DNA of 43,465 bases from a virus. The DNA lies in the IMG/VR virus record IMGVR_UViG_3300008261_000043, positions 1 through 43,465 of that record. One strand, written 5' to 3'. Shown here one piece after another: positions 17,168-24,129 of this stretch. The first letter of the stretch is position 1. Each line of letters begins with the position of its first letter. The translations under genes were made by a program, and so were the position numbers. A model generated the notes under the pieces. That model saw only the letters and a program-made list of their open reading frames with translations, was not told where the DNA came from and made no database searches.

Positions 17168-18429
17168 TGTCAGATAACAAAGAAACAACAACTGTTCAAC
17201 AGGTTGATATGAACCTAGATGAACTATTAGGTATGCCTGGTGCGGATAACATCATGATTCCTACAGAAAATAAAAAAGAAGAAGAAAAACCTTCTATTTT
17301 TAGCAGAAAAGAAGTAGATCTATCGTTCCTTGACAAAGCTGAAGAAGATGATGAAAATGAAACCAAGTCAGATGATAAAGCTGATCAAACTGAAACATCT
17401 GCAAAAAAGATTGATTCTCCGAAATCAAAAGAAGAGTTGGATAATTTACTTGATATCAAAGATGATACTGAAGATCAAGAAACTTCTAAAAAAGGTGGTA
17501 GACCTACCGGGCTTGTAGAGCTTGGACAAAAACTTATAGAAAAAGGATATCTAACACCATTTGAAGGAGATGAAGATGTAAGTAAATATACTCTTAAAGA
17601 TTGGGAAGAACTTTTTGAAGCTAATGAAAAAGAAAAAGCTAAAAAATATGAGGAGAATATTTCTACTCAATTTTTTGAATCTTTACCTGAAGAATTACAA
17701 TATGCAGCTAGTTATGTAGCTAATGGAGGTAATGATTTAAAAAGCTTATTTAGATCCTTAGCTGCTGTTGAAGAAATAAGAGAACTTGATGTAGATGATG
17801 AAAGTGGTCAAGAGCAAATAGTAAGAAGCTATTTACATGCTACTAGTTTTGGAACAAGTGATGAAATAGAAGAAGAAATTGAAAGTTGGAAAGATAGAGA
17901 TGAACTTAAAAGTAAAGCTAAAAAGTTCAAACCAAAATTAGATGCTATGCAAGAGCAAATTGTTGCTAGACAACTTGAACAACAAGAGCAATTAAGAAAG
18001 CAACAACAAAGACAAGCTCAATTGTATACAGATAACATCTATAAAACATTAGAACCTGGGGAATTAAACGGATTAAAAGTTGACAAAAAAATGCAGAATT
18101 TATTATTTTCTGGATTAACTCAGGCTAACTATCCATCTGTTTCTGGAAGACAAACTAATTTATTAGGTCATTTATTAGAGAAATATCAGTATGTTGAACC
18201 TAATCATTCACTTATAAGTGAAGCTCTTTGGTTGTTAGCTGATCCTGAAGGATATAGAAACAAGGTAAGAGAAATTGGTAAAAAAGAAGCTGTAGAAAAA
18301 ACAGTAAGACAATTAAAAACTGAACAATCTAATAAAATTTCATCTACATCTCCTTCAGAAGATTATAATGATGGAAGATCTAAAAAACCAGGAATTCAAA
18401 GACCTTCATCTAACTTTTTTAAAAGATAA
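17167..18429 (+). CDS. Probable scaffolding protein
   Basis: 420 residues, highly acidic and disordered at the N-terminus (about 1-115, rich in Glu/Asp/Lys), then helical, with a Gln-rich coiled coil at about 258-290 (ARQLEQQEQLRKQQQRQ) and a basic C-terminal tail ending PSSNFFKR. Acid-rich, coiled-coil content between portal and major capsid genes is the usual signature of a scaffold, which directs procapsid assembly and leaves before or during packaging. No protease motif is visible in it or next to it. It could instead be an internal head protein. Confidence 0.6.
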   Translation: MSDNKETTTVQQVDMNLDELLGMPGADNIMIPTENKKEEEKPSIFSRKEVDLSFLDKAEEDDENETKSDDKADQTETSAKKIDSPKSKEELDNLLDIKDDTEDQETSKKGGRPTGLVELGQKLIEKGYLTPFEGDEDVSKYTLKDWEELFEANEKEKAKKYEENISTQFFESLPEELQYAASYVANGGNDLKSLFRSLAAVEEIRELDVDDESGQEQIVRSYLHATSFGTSDEIEEEIESWKDRDELKSKAKKFKPKLDAMQEQIVARQLEQQEQLRKQQQRQAQLYTDNIYKTLEPGELNGLKVDKKMQNLLFSGLTQANYPSVSGRQTNLLGHLLEKYQYVEPNHSLISEALWLLADPEGYRNKVREIGKKEAVEKTVRQLKTEQSNKISSTSPSEDYNDGRSKKPGIQRPSSNFFKR

Positions 18430-18470
18430 TACAAATAGAATAAACAATAACCTAAAAACAAAAACAAAAA

Positions 18471-20096
18471 ATGGCAACTCCAGTTTTAAACAACGGTATC
18501 TTCCTAAGGGATACTAACTATCAAGCAAGTTCACATATTGATTCTTATCACTTAGTGAACATGCTAAAAGATGCAGAACCAATGGACTTAGGACCAGTGG
18601 ATATTTGGGCAATGTCTCAAAAAGTAGAAATGCCTCTTTACCAATTATCTTCATTTGGTGGTAAAAACATCATTAATGTAGATAATGCTCGCGGTGAGTA
18701 CAAATGGCAAACTCCTGTATCTCAAGATCTTCCTTACATCATTGAAGACATTGAACCAGATAATGCTACTAAAGGTATTGATGGTACAACCTTCAAAATC
18801 AAAATCAACAAACGTGAATTTGGACATGGTGATATCATCACTTATGACAAATATAATGGTGTTGAGATGTACATTACTGCAGATGATATCTTACCTATCG
18901 GTGATGGTTTTATCTACACTGTACAATTAGTAAACAATGACAACTACAAGTTTTTAGAAAACAAATACTTAGTACCTCAAACTAAGTTATTTAGAAAAGG
19001 TTCTGCTCGTGGTGAATATGGTGAGAGATTCTCTGACATTTCAACTAGATCAGGTTTCCGTGAGTTCTATAACTTTGTAGGTGGAGCTGAAGCACATGTT
19101 CATTATTCAGTATCTTCTCGTGCTGACTTAATGTTAAAAGGTGGTATGAATGCAGATGGTACAGTTCCTGTAACTGAAATCTGGAGAAACTTTGACAAAA
19201 ACTTAGATCCATCTTTAAATAAAATTGAATCTGTTGCATCTGCAATGGGTAAAGATTACTTAAAGAGAGCAGTAGGTAATGGTACTTTAACTCGTACTTT
19301 CTTAACTACTATGGAAGCAGCTCACTTGACTAAAATTGCTACTGATATTGAAACTTACTTAATGTGGGGTCATGGTGGTAGAATTAAACAAGATGGTCCA
19401 GATGATATGCGTCTATCTGTAGGTTTGTGGAAACAATTAGACAACTCTTACAAAAGAGTGTATAACAAATCTAGCTTTAACTTAGAGTTATTCCGTTCAG
19501 AGTTGTATAACTTCTATGCAGGTCGTGTGGAATTCCAAGGTCCAGATCCTAAGAGACAATTAATTGTTCAAACAGGTATGGGTGGTATGAGATTAGTAAA
19601 TGAAGCTATCAAACGTGAAGCTGTTAACTCTGGATTAGTAATCCAAGCTGCATCTAACAATGGTATTGGAGCTATCTCTGGACAAGGTATGGATTTGAAC
19701 TTTGGATTTGCTTTCACTAGCTATGTAATTCCATTCTTAGCAAATGTTAAGTTTGTACTTAACCCTGCTTTTGATAACTTACATACTAATGATATTGAGA
19801 ATCCAATCATTGATGGTAACCCATTATCATCTTACTCATTCATTATCTTTGATATCACTGATACAGGAAATGACAACATCTACATGTTGAAATTATCTTG
19901 GGATAATCAATTGAAATGGTTCTACCAAAATGGTACTATGGACTACATGGGAAGAACTCAAGGATTCCAATCTAATGGTAACTTCAATGGATACCGTGTG
20001 ATGATGACTCAAACAATGCCAGCTATCTGGGTGAAGGATCCCACAAAAGTATTAAAAATAGTAATGAGAAATCCTATCACAGGGGGTTCGTTCTAG
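18471..20096 (+). CDS. Major capsid protein
   Basis: 541 residues with no low-complexity segments. Position after portal and scaffold, size, and a shift in codon use toward CGT arginine codons (while most neighbours use AGA) mark an abundant head protein. The HK97-type fold is assumed from phage type; I cannot see a diagnostic motif. An E-loop-like region may be REFGHGDIITYDKYNGVEMY. The leader is purine/A-rich (ACAAAAACAAAAA) rather than the AAACCAACAAA type. The gene ends TAG TGA TAA in frame, three stops in a row, unlike the single TAA stops elsewhere. A homing endonuclease gene follows. Confidence 0.78.
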   Translation: MATPVLNNGIFLRDTNYQASSHIDSYHLVNMLKDAEPMDLGPVDIWAMSQKVEMPLYQLSSFGGKNIINVDNARGEYKWQTPVSQDLPYIIEDIEPDNATKGIDGTTFKIKINKREFGHGDIITYDKYNGVEMYITADDILPIGDGFIYTVQLVNNDNYKFLENKYLVPQTKLFRKGSARGEYGERFSDISTRSGFREFYNFVGGAEAHVHYSVSSRADLMLKGGMNADGTVPVTEIWRNFDKNLDPSLNKIESVASAMGKDYLKRAVGNGTLTRTFLTTMEAAHLTKIATDIETYLMWGHGGRIKQDGPDDMRLSVGLWKQLDNSYKRVYNKSSFNLELFRSELYNFYAGRVEFQGPDPKRQLIVQTGMGGMRLVNEAIKREAVNSGLVIQAASNNGIGAISGQGMDLNFGFAFTSYVIPFLANVKFVLNPAFDNLHTNDIENPIIDGNPLSSYSFIIFDITDTGNDNIYMLKLSWDNQLKWFYQNGTMDYMGRTQGFQSNGNFNGYRVMMTQTMPAIWVKDPTKVLKIVMRNPITGGSF

Positions 20097-20164
20097 TGAT
20101 AATCAAGCAGTTACAGCAATTTATATATTGTTGATAACTATTCCACCCAACTGGGTAAAAGTTC

Positions 20165-20195
20165 TTTGAAATAACAAATGGGTTTTGTAGATTTG
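20165..20195 (+). promoter_or_regulatory. Promoter nested in the homing endonuclease start hairpin
   Basis: TTTG at 20165-20168, a 19-base spacer and TAGATTTG at 20188-20195, close to the Bacteroidota consensus. The -7 box ends 4 bases before the ATG at 20200, so the transcript would be leaderless or nearly so and would lack the 5' arm of the hairpin at 20186-20220. Confidence 0.6.
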
Positions 20196-20220
20196 TAATA
20201 TGAAAAAATTACAATCTACA
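20186..20220 (+). promoter_or_regulatory. Hairpin sequestering the homing endonuclease start codon
   Basis: TGTAGATTTGTAAT (20186-20199) pairs with ATTACAATCTACA (20208-20220): 13 base pairs with one bulged T, the ATG at 20200 in the 8-base loop. RNA reading through from the capsid gene would fold this and hide the start; RNA from the nested promoter would not. Confidence 0.65.
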
Positions 20221-20985
20221 GACTCAAGAGTTATAGAGGCTATAAATCTTTATAACTCAGGAATGGCAATTAAACCTATATGTCATAAATTAAAAATGGA
20301 TGGAGAATCTCTTAGAAAAATACTTAAAGAGCTAAATCTTTTAAGAACAAGATCACAAGCAGCTCAAAAAAGTAAATTATTAGGAGAGGTAAACCATCAA
20401 GTTTTAGATATATTAACACCTGAAAGTTTATACTGGATAGGATTTTTATATGCTGATGGACATATAGAAAAAGAAAGACCAAGAATATCAACTACATTAT
20501 CTTCAGAAGATAAAACACATCTTGAAAAAATGGCTTCTTTTTTTGGAAAAGGTATAAGTGTAAGAAAACTAGGTTCTGGACACTACAGAGTAGCTTTTAG
20601 TTCAACACCTATTTATTATAAATTAATAAGTATGGGGTTTACTAGTAGAAAAACTTATGCTATTATTCCACATGAAGGATTAAAAAATTCAAAAGATTTT
20701 TGGAGAGGTGTAGTAGATGGTGATGGATGGTTAAGTAATGGTAAACAAACATCATTAGGTTTGTGTGGTCATATTAACACTATACAGGAATTTCTTAATT
20801 TTATACAAAAAAATGGTATAAAAACTAAAGCCAAACCCCATAAAGTTAAAAAAAGAGAATATTTGTGGACAATTGATCTACATGCAAATAAGGATAAAGC
20901 TGTTGCAAATTTACTCTACAAAGACTCAACTGTTTACTTAGACCGCAAGTATCAAAAGTACTTAGAGTTTACAGAAACAGAATAA
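20200..20985 (+). CDS. LAGLIDADG homing endonuclease with N-terminal HTH
   Basis: 261 residues. Residues ~8-46 form a resolvase-type helix-turn-helix (VIEAINLYNSGMAIKPICHK...). Two LAGLIDADG helices follow: WIGFLYADG (79-87) and WRGVVDGDG (168-176), each ending in an acidic catalytic residue, so the enzyme is a one-chain, two-motif endonuclease. It would cut a long asymmetric target in phage lacking the insert. It is free-standing between the capsid gene and 21161 rather than inside a reading frame. The ATG lies within a 13-bp hairpin and just after a promoter. Coding is intact, so it may be active. Confidence 0.88.
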   Translation: MKKLQSTDSRVIEAINLYNSGMAIKPICHKLKMDGESLRKILKELNLLRTRSQAAQKSKLLGEVNHQVLDILTPESLYWIGFLYADGHIEKERPRISTTLSSEDKTHLEKMASFFGKGISVRKLGSGHYRVAFSSTPIYYKLISMGFTSRKTYAIIPHEGLKNSKDFWRGVVDGDGWLSNGKQTSLGLCGHINTIQEFLNFIQKNGIKTKAKPHKVKKREYLWTIDLHANKDKAVANLLYKDSTVYLDRKYQKYLEFTETE

Positions 20986-20990
20986 AATTA

Positions 20991-21090
20991 GTACCTGAGA
21001 GGAGGTTTGTTGATATACCCTCCTCTCAATATGGTACCATCACCCCTGATTGTGTAGCACATTTTAGAGAGCGAAACTCTAGTCAGGGGC
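20991..21090 (+). ncRNA. Structured RNA region downstream of the homing endonuclease
   Basis: Two neighbouring folds fill the gap. First, GTACC (20991-20995) with GGTAC (21033-21037) encloses a 9-bp GC-rich stem, GAGAGGAGG (20997-21005) with CCTCCTCTC (21019-21027), loop TTTGTTGATATAC. Second, CCCCTGA (21043-21049) with TCAGGGG (21083-21089) encloses two small hairpins, TGTG-TAG-CACA (21051-21061) and TAGAG-AGCGAAA-CTCTA (21065-21081), giving a three-way junction. No T tract follows either fold, so neither is a simple terminator. It could be a transcript end or processing structure, part of a mobile intron-like element, or a regulator. No function is established. Confidence 0.5.
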
Positions 21091-21101
21091 AACATTCTCA
21101 C

Positions 21102-21132
21102 TTGCAAAATGAGAAATAAATAAATAAATTTG
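21102..21132 (+). promoter_or_regulatory. Strong Bacteroidota-type promoter
   Basis: TTG at 21102-21104, a 20-base spacer and TAAATTTG at 21125-21132, the same spacing as at 7641-7671. It would start the transcript for the head-accessory block. Confidence 0.68.
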
Positions 21133-21139
21133 CTAATAT

Positions 21140-21161
21140 AAACCAACAAAACAAACCAACA
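21140..21161 (+). promoter_or_regulatory. Double leader motif AAACCAACAAA / AAACCAACA
   Basis: Two copies in tandem, 21140-21150 and 21153-21161, the second running into the ATG at 21161. This is the only leader with two copies. Confidence 0.55.
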
Positions 21162-22177
21162 TGAGTGTAACAATTGTATCTCTAGCTGAAACAGCTAAAA
21201 GTGGTAGTATAACTATCAAACCGTTCTTTGATCCTAACAAATCTAATCTAGGTTTAGAAAAATATGGATTAGCATTATTTGATGGAATTTTTCATGAAGA
21301 GCAATTAGCTTGTATTGAAAGAAATGGTGTGTCAAGATTTATTACAGGTTTAAATGAATTTGCTCCTGAAATCAAATTGATTAAAGATTCAGAAGAAAGA
21401 GAAGCTAAAATCAGAGAAATCAGAACAGTAGTTTCTCAACTTGAGAAAGAATTAGCTGCTAATATTGTAGATCCTAAAGATTCTGATTTTTGGAATAAAA
21501 TCAAATTGTTAAAACCTGATAATTCAGAGTTTTGGAGTAAAATTTCTATTAGATGTGGTAATGAACCTGTTTATTTAGATCCTGCTAAAGATCCACTTGA
21601 TCTAATTAAAATTTATGCTATTGAAGCTGGTGGTTTTTCTATAGTAGCTAAAAGTTATGAAGATGCTAAATCAAGAGCTGTATCTCCTAAGTTTTTCTTA
21701 GATAAACATGTTGATACTATTTCTTCTAAAACTGAACTTAGCAAACTTAGAAATAAAGCAATATCTGAACTTACTAAGTTGTTTGATAAAAATCAAAACA
21801 AACTTTTCTATGTTGCTAAAATTGTAGATGGTAACAGTGTTCAATATAAAAAATCTACTCCTAATGATGTTGTTTATGATAACATGGATAGATATATTAC
21901 AGGAAATGGAGTAGAGCCTAATTTAAAAAGAGCTGCTCAAACTTTCTTAGATGCTGTTGCATTAGACATGGAAACTTTAAAAATAAAATCTATAATCAGA
22001 GATGCTACATATTATAAATTTATAATTGCTAAATCTGATGGATTCATCTACCATACAGACACTTCTTCTTTAATGGGAAGAAATGCTACTGAATGTTTAG
22101 AGTTTTTAAAGAACCCACTTAATGATAATATCTTATTAGATCTTACCAAAAAAGTGGAAAAATATTGGAATATGTAA
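21161..22177 (+). CDS. Head-region protein of unknown function
   Basis: 338 residues, no membrane segment or signal. A helical part at 60-100 (REAKIREIRTVVSQLEKEL) and alpha/beta stretches elsewhere. It has its own strong promoter and a two-copy leader, suggesting high or separately timed expression. By position after the capsid gene, an internal head or cargo protein is possible. No catalytic motif seen and no family recognised. Confidence 0.7.
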   Translation: MSVTIVSLAETAKSGSITIKPFFDPNKSNLGLEKYGLALFDGIFHEEQLACIERNGVSRFITGLNEFAPEIKLIKDSEEREAKIREIRTVVSQLEKELAANIVDPKDSDFWNKIKLLKPDNSEFWSKISIRCGNEPVYLDPAKDPLDLIKIYAIEAGGFSIVAKSYEDAKSRAVSPKFFLDKHVDTISSKTELSKLRNKAISELTKLFDKNQNKLFYVAKIVDGNSVQYKKSTPNDVVYDNMDRYITGNGVEPNLKRAAQTFLDAVALDMETLKIKSIIRDATYYKFIIAKSDGFIYHTDTSSLMGRNATECLEFLKNPLNDNILLDLTKKVEKYWNM

Positions 22178-22197
22178 TAATTAAAAAAAATATAAAA

Positions 22198-22440
22198 ATG
22201 AAAAAGCTAGCAACAAAAAAAATGAAAACAGGTGGTATGGCTAACCCTAATGCTACTGTTACTGTAAATAAAGTACCTACTAAGTATACTGGTGGTAAAA
22301 ATGCAGAAGCTACTGTAAACAAAACTGCTACTAAATACACAGGTGGTAAATCAACTGCTCCTGCTGGTGCAGTACCTGCAGCTAAGTATGGTAAGTCTGT
22401 TATGAAAAAAGGTGGTATGGTTAAATCTAAAAAGAAATAA
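22198..22440 (+). CDS. Small lysine-rich protein with tandem 13-residue repeat
   Basis: 80 residues from ATG 22198; in-frame TTG codons upstream overlap the previous gene and are less likely. It is strongly basic and holds two copies of a TVNK..TKYTGGK unit plus KKGGM near the end, finishing in SKKK. It is disordered in appearance. First of nine tiny genes packed nearly end to end between 22198 and 24129. Basic tails suggest nucleic-acid binding, possibly with packaged DNA. Confidence 0.62.
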   Translation: MKKLATKKMKTGGMANPNATVTVNKVPTKYTGGKNAEATVNKTATKYTGGKSTAPAGAVPAAKYGKSVMKKGGMVKSKKK

Positions 22441-22442
22441 TT

Positions 22443-22721
22443 ATGGCAAAGAAATTAGCAAAAGCTCAGTTTGGTAAAGCTATAAAAGCTGGAATAAATG
22501 CTGCTAGTAACACATATAAAAAAGGAGTAGCAAAAAAAACAATAGAAAATAAAAATTTTTTAAATAGCTTAAATGCAGAAAAAAGACAAGCATACTTACA
22601 AAAAGAAGCTGATGATAAATTTAAAATAAAAGCAATGTTAGGTACTGGTGCTGCTGCAGCTGCATTAGCTGCTGCTAATAAAAAGAAAAAAGGTGGAGCA
22701 GTAAAAGCTAAAAAGAAATAA
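22443..22721 (+). CDS. Small basic protein with Ala-rich segment
   Basis: 92 residues, Lys-rich, with an Ala-rich hydrophobic stretch at about 68-78 (MLGTGAAAAALAAANK) that could be a weak membrane or packing helix, then KKKKGGAVKAKKK. It shares the Lys-Gly-Gly motif and lysine end with the previous gene. Possible internal head or membrane-contact protein. Confidence 0.62.
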   Translation: MAKKLAKAQFGKAIKAGINAASNTYKKGVAKKTIENKNFLNSLNAEKRQAYLQKEADDKFKIKAMLGTGAAAAALAAANKKKKGGAVKAKKK

Positions 22722-22722
22722 C

Positions 22723-22872
22723 ATGGCAAAGAAATGTGCAGCTTGTGAAAAAGCTAAAATGAAAAAAGGTGGTTTTCCTGATCTTAACAAAGATGGGAAA
22801 ATCACTAAAGCTGATATCTTAAAAGGTAGAGGTGTTATTAAAAAAATGGGTCGTTCAACTAAAAAGAAGTAA
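22723..22872 (+). CDS. Tiny basic protein with EF-hand/dockerin-like loop
   Basis: 49 residues. Residues 20-31 (DLNKDGKITKAD) match the calcium-binding loop D-x-N-x-D-G-x-I-x-x-x-D of dockerin and EF-hand proteins with every acidic position in place, followed by ILKGRGVIKK. The N-terminus has CAAC; the end is STKKK. A single such loop usually works as half of a pair, so dimerisation or partner binding is plausible. Frame is supported by tight spacing to both neighbours. Confidence 0.62.
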   Translation: MAKKCAACEKAKMKKGGFPDLNKDGKITKADILKGRGVIKKMGRSTKKK

Positions 22873-22874
22873 TC

Positions 22875-23090
22875 ATGGCAAAGAAAAAATCAACAATTAT
22901 GAGTGAAGACAAGACGTACCAAGCTAAATGGGATCTTGATACTTTAAGGCAAGCTAAAGAGATTGAAGCTAATGCTGCTAGAATGAGAGCAGCTCAGAAC
23001 TATGCTAAAGAACAAGTTAAAATGTTAGGTGGTATAGTATCTGGGTCAGGTAAAGCTCCTGCTAAAAAAACAACTACTAAAAAGAAGTAA
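22875..23090 (+). CDS. Small lysine-rich helical protein
   Basis: 71 residues, basic at both ends (MAKKKST; KAPAKKTTTKKK) with a helical middle (LRQAKEIEANAARMRAAQNY). No family recognised. Tail resembles those of histone-like DNA-binding proteins, in composition only. Confidence 0.6.
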   Translation: MAKKKSTIMSEDKTYQAKWDLDTLRQAKEIEANAARMRAAQNYAKEQVKMLGGIVSGSGKAPAKKTTTKKK

Positions 23091-23092
23091 TC

Positions 23093-23272
23093 ATGGCTGA
23101 AAAAAAAGACAAGAAGTGGATACAAAAAGCTACTGCATCTATTAAGAGAAGGGGTACAGAAGGTGTTTGTACAGGCTCAAAATTTGGATCATCTTCATGT
23201 CCCCCGGGTTCTAAAAGATACAATTTAGCTAAAACATTTAAAGGTATGGCAAAAGCTAAAAAAAGTAAGTAA
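23093..23272 (+). CDS. Tiny basic protein, KKWIQKA type
   Basis: 59 residues: KKWIQKATASIKRRGTEGVC near the start, two Cys, and a C-terminal helix KRYNLAKTFKGMAKAKKSK. Small proteins with a WIQKA...RRG start and a LAKTFKGM end recur next to phage capsid genes. Function unknown. The stop overlaps the next ATG (TAATG). Confidence 0.6.
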   Translation: MAEKKDKKWIQKATASIKRRGTEGVCTGSKFGSSSCPPGSKRYNLAKTFKGMAKAKKSK

Positions 23273-23514
23273 TGGCAAAGAAAGTTAAAGTATCTGCTGG
23301 TGGTGAAAAGCATGTAGTCTATAAAAAGACTACTAAGCAAGGTAAAGGTCAACCAGGACATATTATGGTTAACCATCCTACTAAAGACAAAGGTAAATGG
23401 GATACCATAGACCTTACCAAAAAAGCAGGTGCTAAAACTGTAGCTCAAGGAGTAGCTGCTACTAAGAAATGGCATAAAGAAAACCCTTATCCAAAACCTA
23501 AAAAGAAGAAATAA
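23272..23514 (+). CDS. Small basic protein
   Basis: 80 residues with KKHVVYKKTTKQGKG-like basic stretches, GHIMVNHPTKDKGKWDTIDLT in the middle and a PKPKKKK end. Both ends overlap neighbours by one base (TAATG), so it is translated as part of the chain. No family recognised. Confidence 0.6.
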   Translation: MAKKVKVSAGGEKHVVYKKTTKQGKGQPGHIMVNHPTKDKGKWDTIDLTKKAGAKTVAQGVAATKKWHKENPYPKPKKKK

Positions 23515-23663
23515 TGGCTAAGCAGATGTTAAAAAGAAAAGATGGTAGTGTATCTCAAAGAGGTCTTTGGGATAATATCCGTGATAACAAAGGTTCAGGT
23601 AAAAAACCTACCAAAGAGATGCTTAAACAAGAAAAGAAGATAAAAGCTAAAACTAAGAAATAA
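23514..23663 (+). CDS. Tiny basic protein, GLWDNIRxNKGSGKKPT type
   Basis: 49 residues. The core QRGLWDNIRDNKGSGKKPTK is nearly identical to a short peptide I recall from many environmental phage genomes, then EMLKQEKKIKAKTKK. It is therefore a conserved phage small protein with no assigned function. One-base overlaps at both ends. Confidence 0.65.
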   Translation: MAKQMLKRKDGSVSQRGLWDNIRDNKGSGKKPTKEMLKQEKKIKAKTKK

Positions 23664-23944
23664 TGGCAAAAACTCCAGCTTGGCAAAGATCTGAGGGTAA
23701 GTCTAAATCAGGTGGACTTAACAAAAAAGGTGTTGCTTCTTATAGAAAAGAAAACCCAGGTAGTAAATTGCAAACTGCAGTAACTACTAAACCTTCTAAG
23801 CTTGATCCTGATAGTAAAGATGCTAAGAGAAGGAAGTCATTTTGTAGTAGAATGGAAGGTATGAAGAAAAAACTTACAAGTGCTGCTACAGCAAAAGATC
23901 CTAACTCAAGGATCAATAAGTCTTTAAGAAAGTGGAATTGTTAA
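23663..23944 (+). CDS. DUF6321-like small protein
   Basis: 93 residues. Features typical of the DUF6321 family as I know it: AWQRSEGKSKSGGLNKKG at the start, ASYRKENPGSKL, then KRRKSFCSRMEGMKKKL and a final RINKSLRKWNC. Both Cys are kept (SFC and the terminal C). The family is common in marine and environmental phages with no known function. Basic overall, in line with its neighbours. Confidence 0.7.
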   Translation: MAKTPAWQRSEGKSKSGGLNKKGVASYRKENPGSKLQTAVTTKPSKLDPDSKDAKRRKSFCSRMEGMKKKLTSAATAKDPNSRINKSLRKWNC

Positions 23945-23955
23945 AATAATATACA

Positions 23956-24129
23956 ATGGCAAAATTAACTAAAGGAGCACCAAAGAATAAAAGTATTGAT
24001 GCTAAGAATAATGAGATCATTAAAATCATGAATGATAGAAATGATCAAAAGAAGAAATATAGAGTAGAGGTAGAACAAGAGTTCAACCCTCCTATGTCTA
24101 AAAAAGCTATGCAAAAAATTAAACCATAA
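23956..24129 (+). CDS. Tiny basic/helical protein
   Basis: 57 residues: MAKLTKGAPKNKSIDAKNNE, a helical charged middle and a FNPPMSKKAMQKIKP end. The stop overlaps the next ATG by one base. No family recognised; last of the small-gene chain. Confidence 0.58.
   Translation: MAKLTKGAPKNKSIDAKNNEIIKIMNDRNDQKKKYRVEVEQEFNPPMSKKAMQKIKP

Noticed and set aside
21043-21089. tRNA-like fold with a 7-bp closing stem
   Set aside because: Only two inner arms and 47 bases; no anticodon arm of 5 bp with a 7-base loop, no TTC-type T loop and no CCA context.
18471-21160. Group I intron splitting the capsid gene around the endonuclease
   Set aside because: The capsid frame is complete and ends in three stops, and no continuing exon is readable downstream. 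I could not identify convincing P3/P7 core pairing, so only an intron remnant remains possible.
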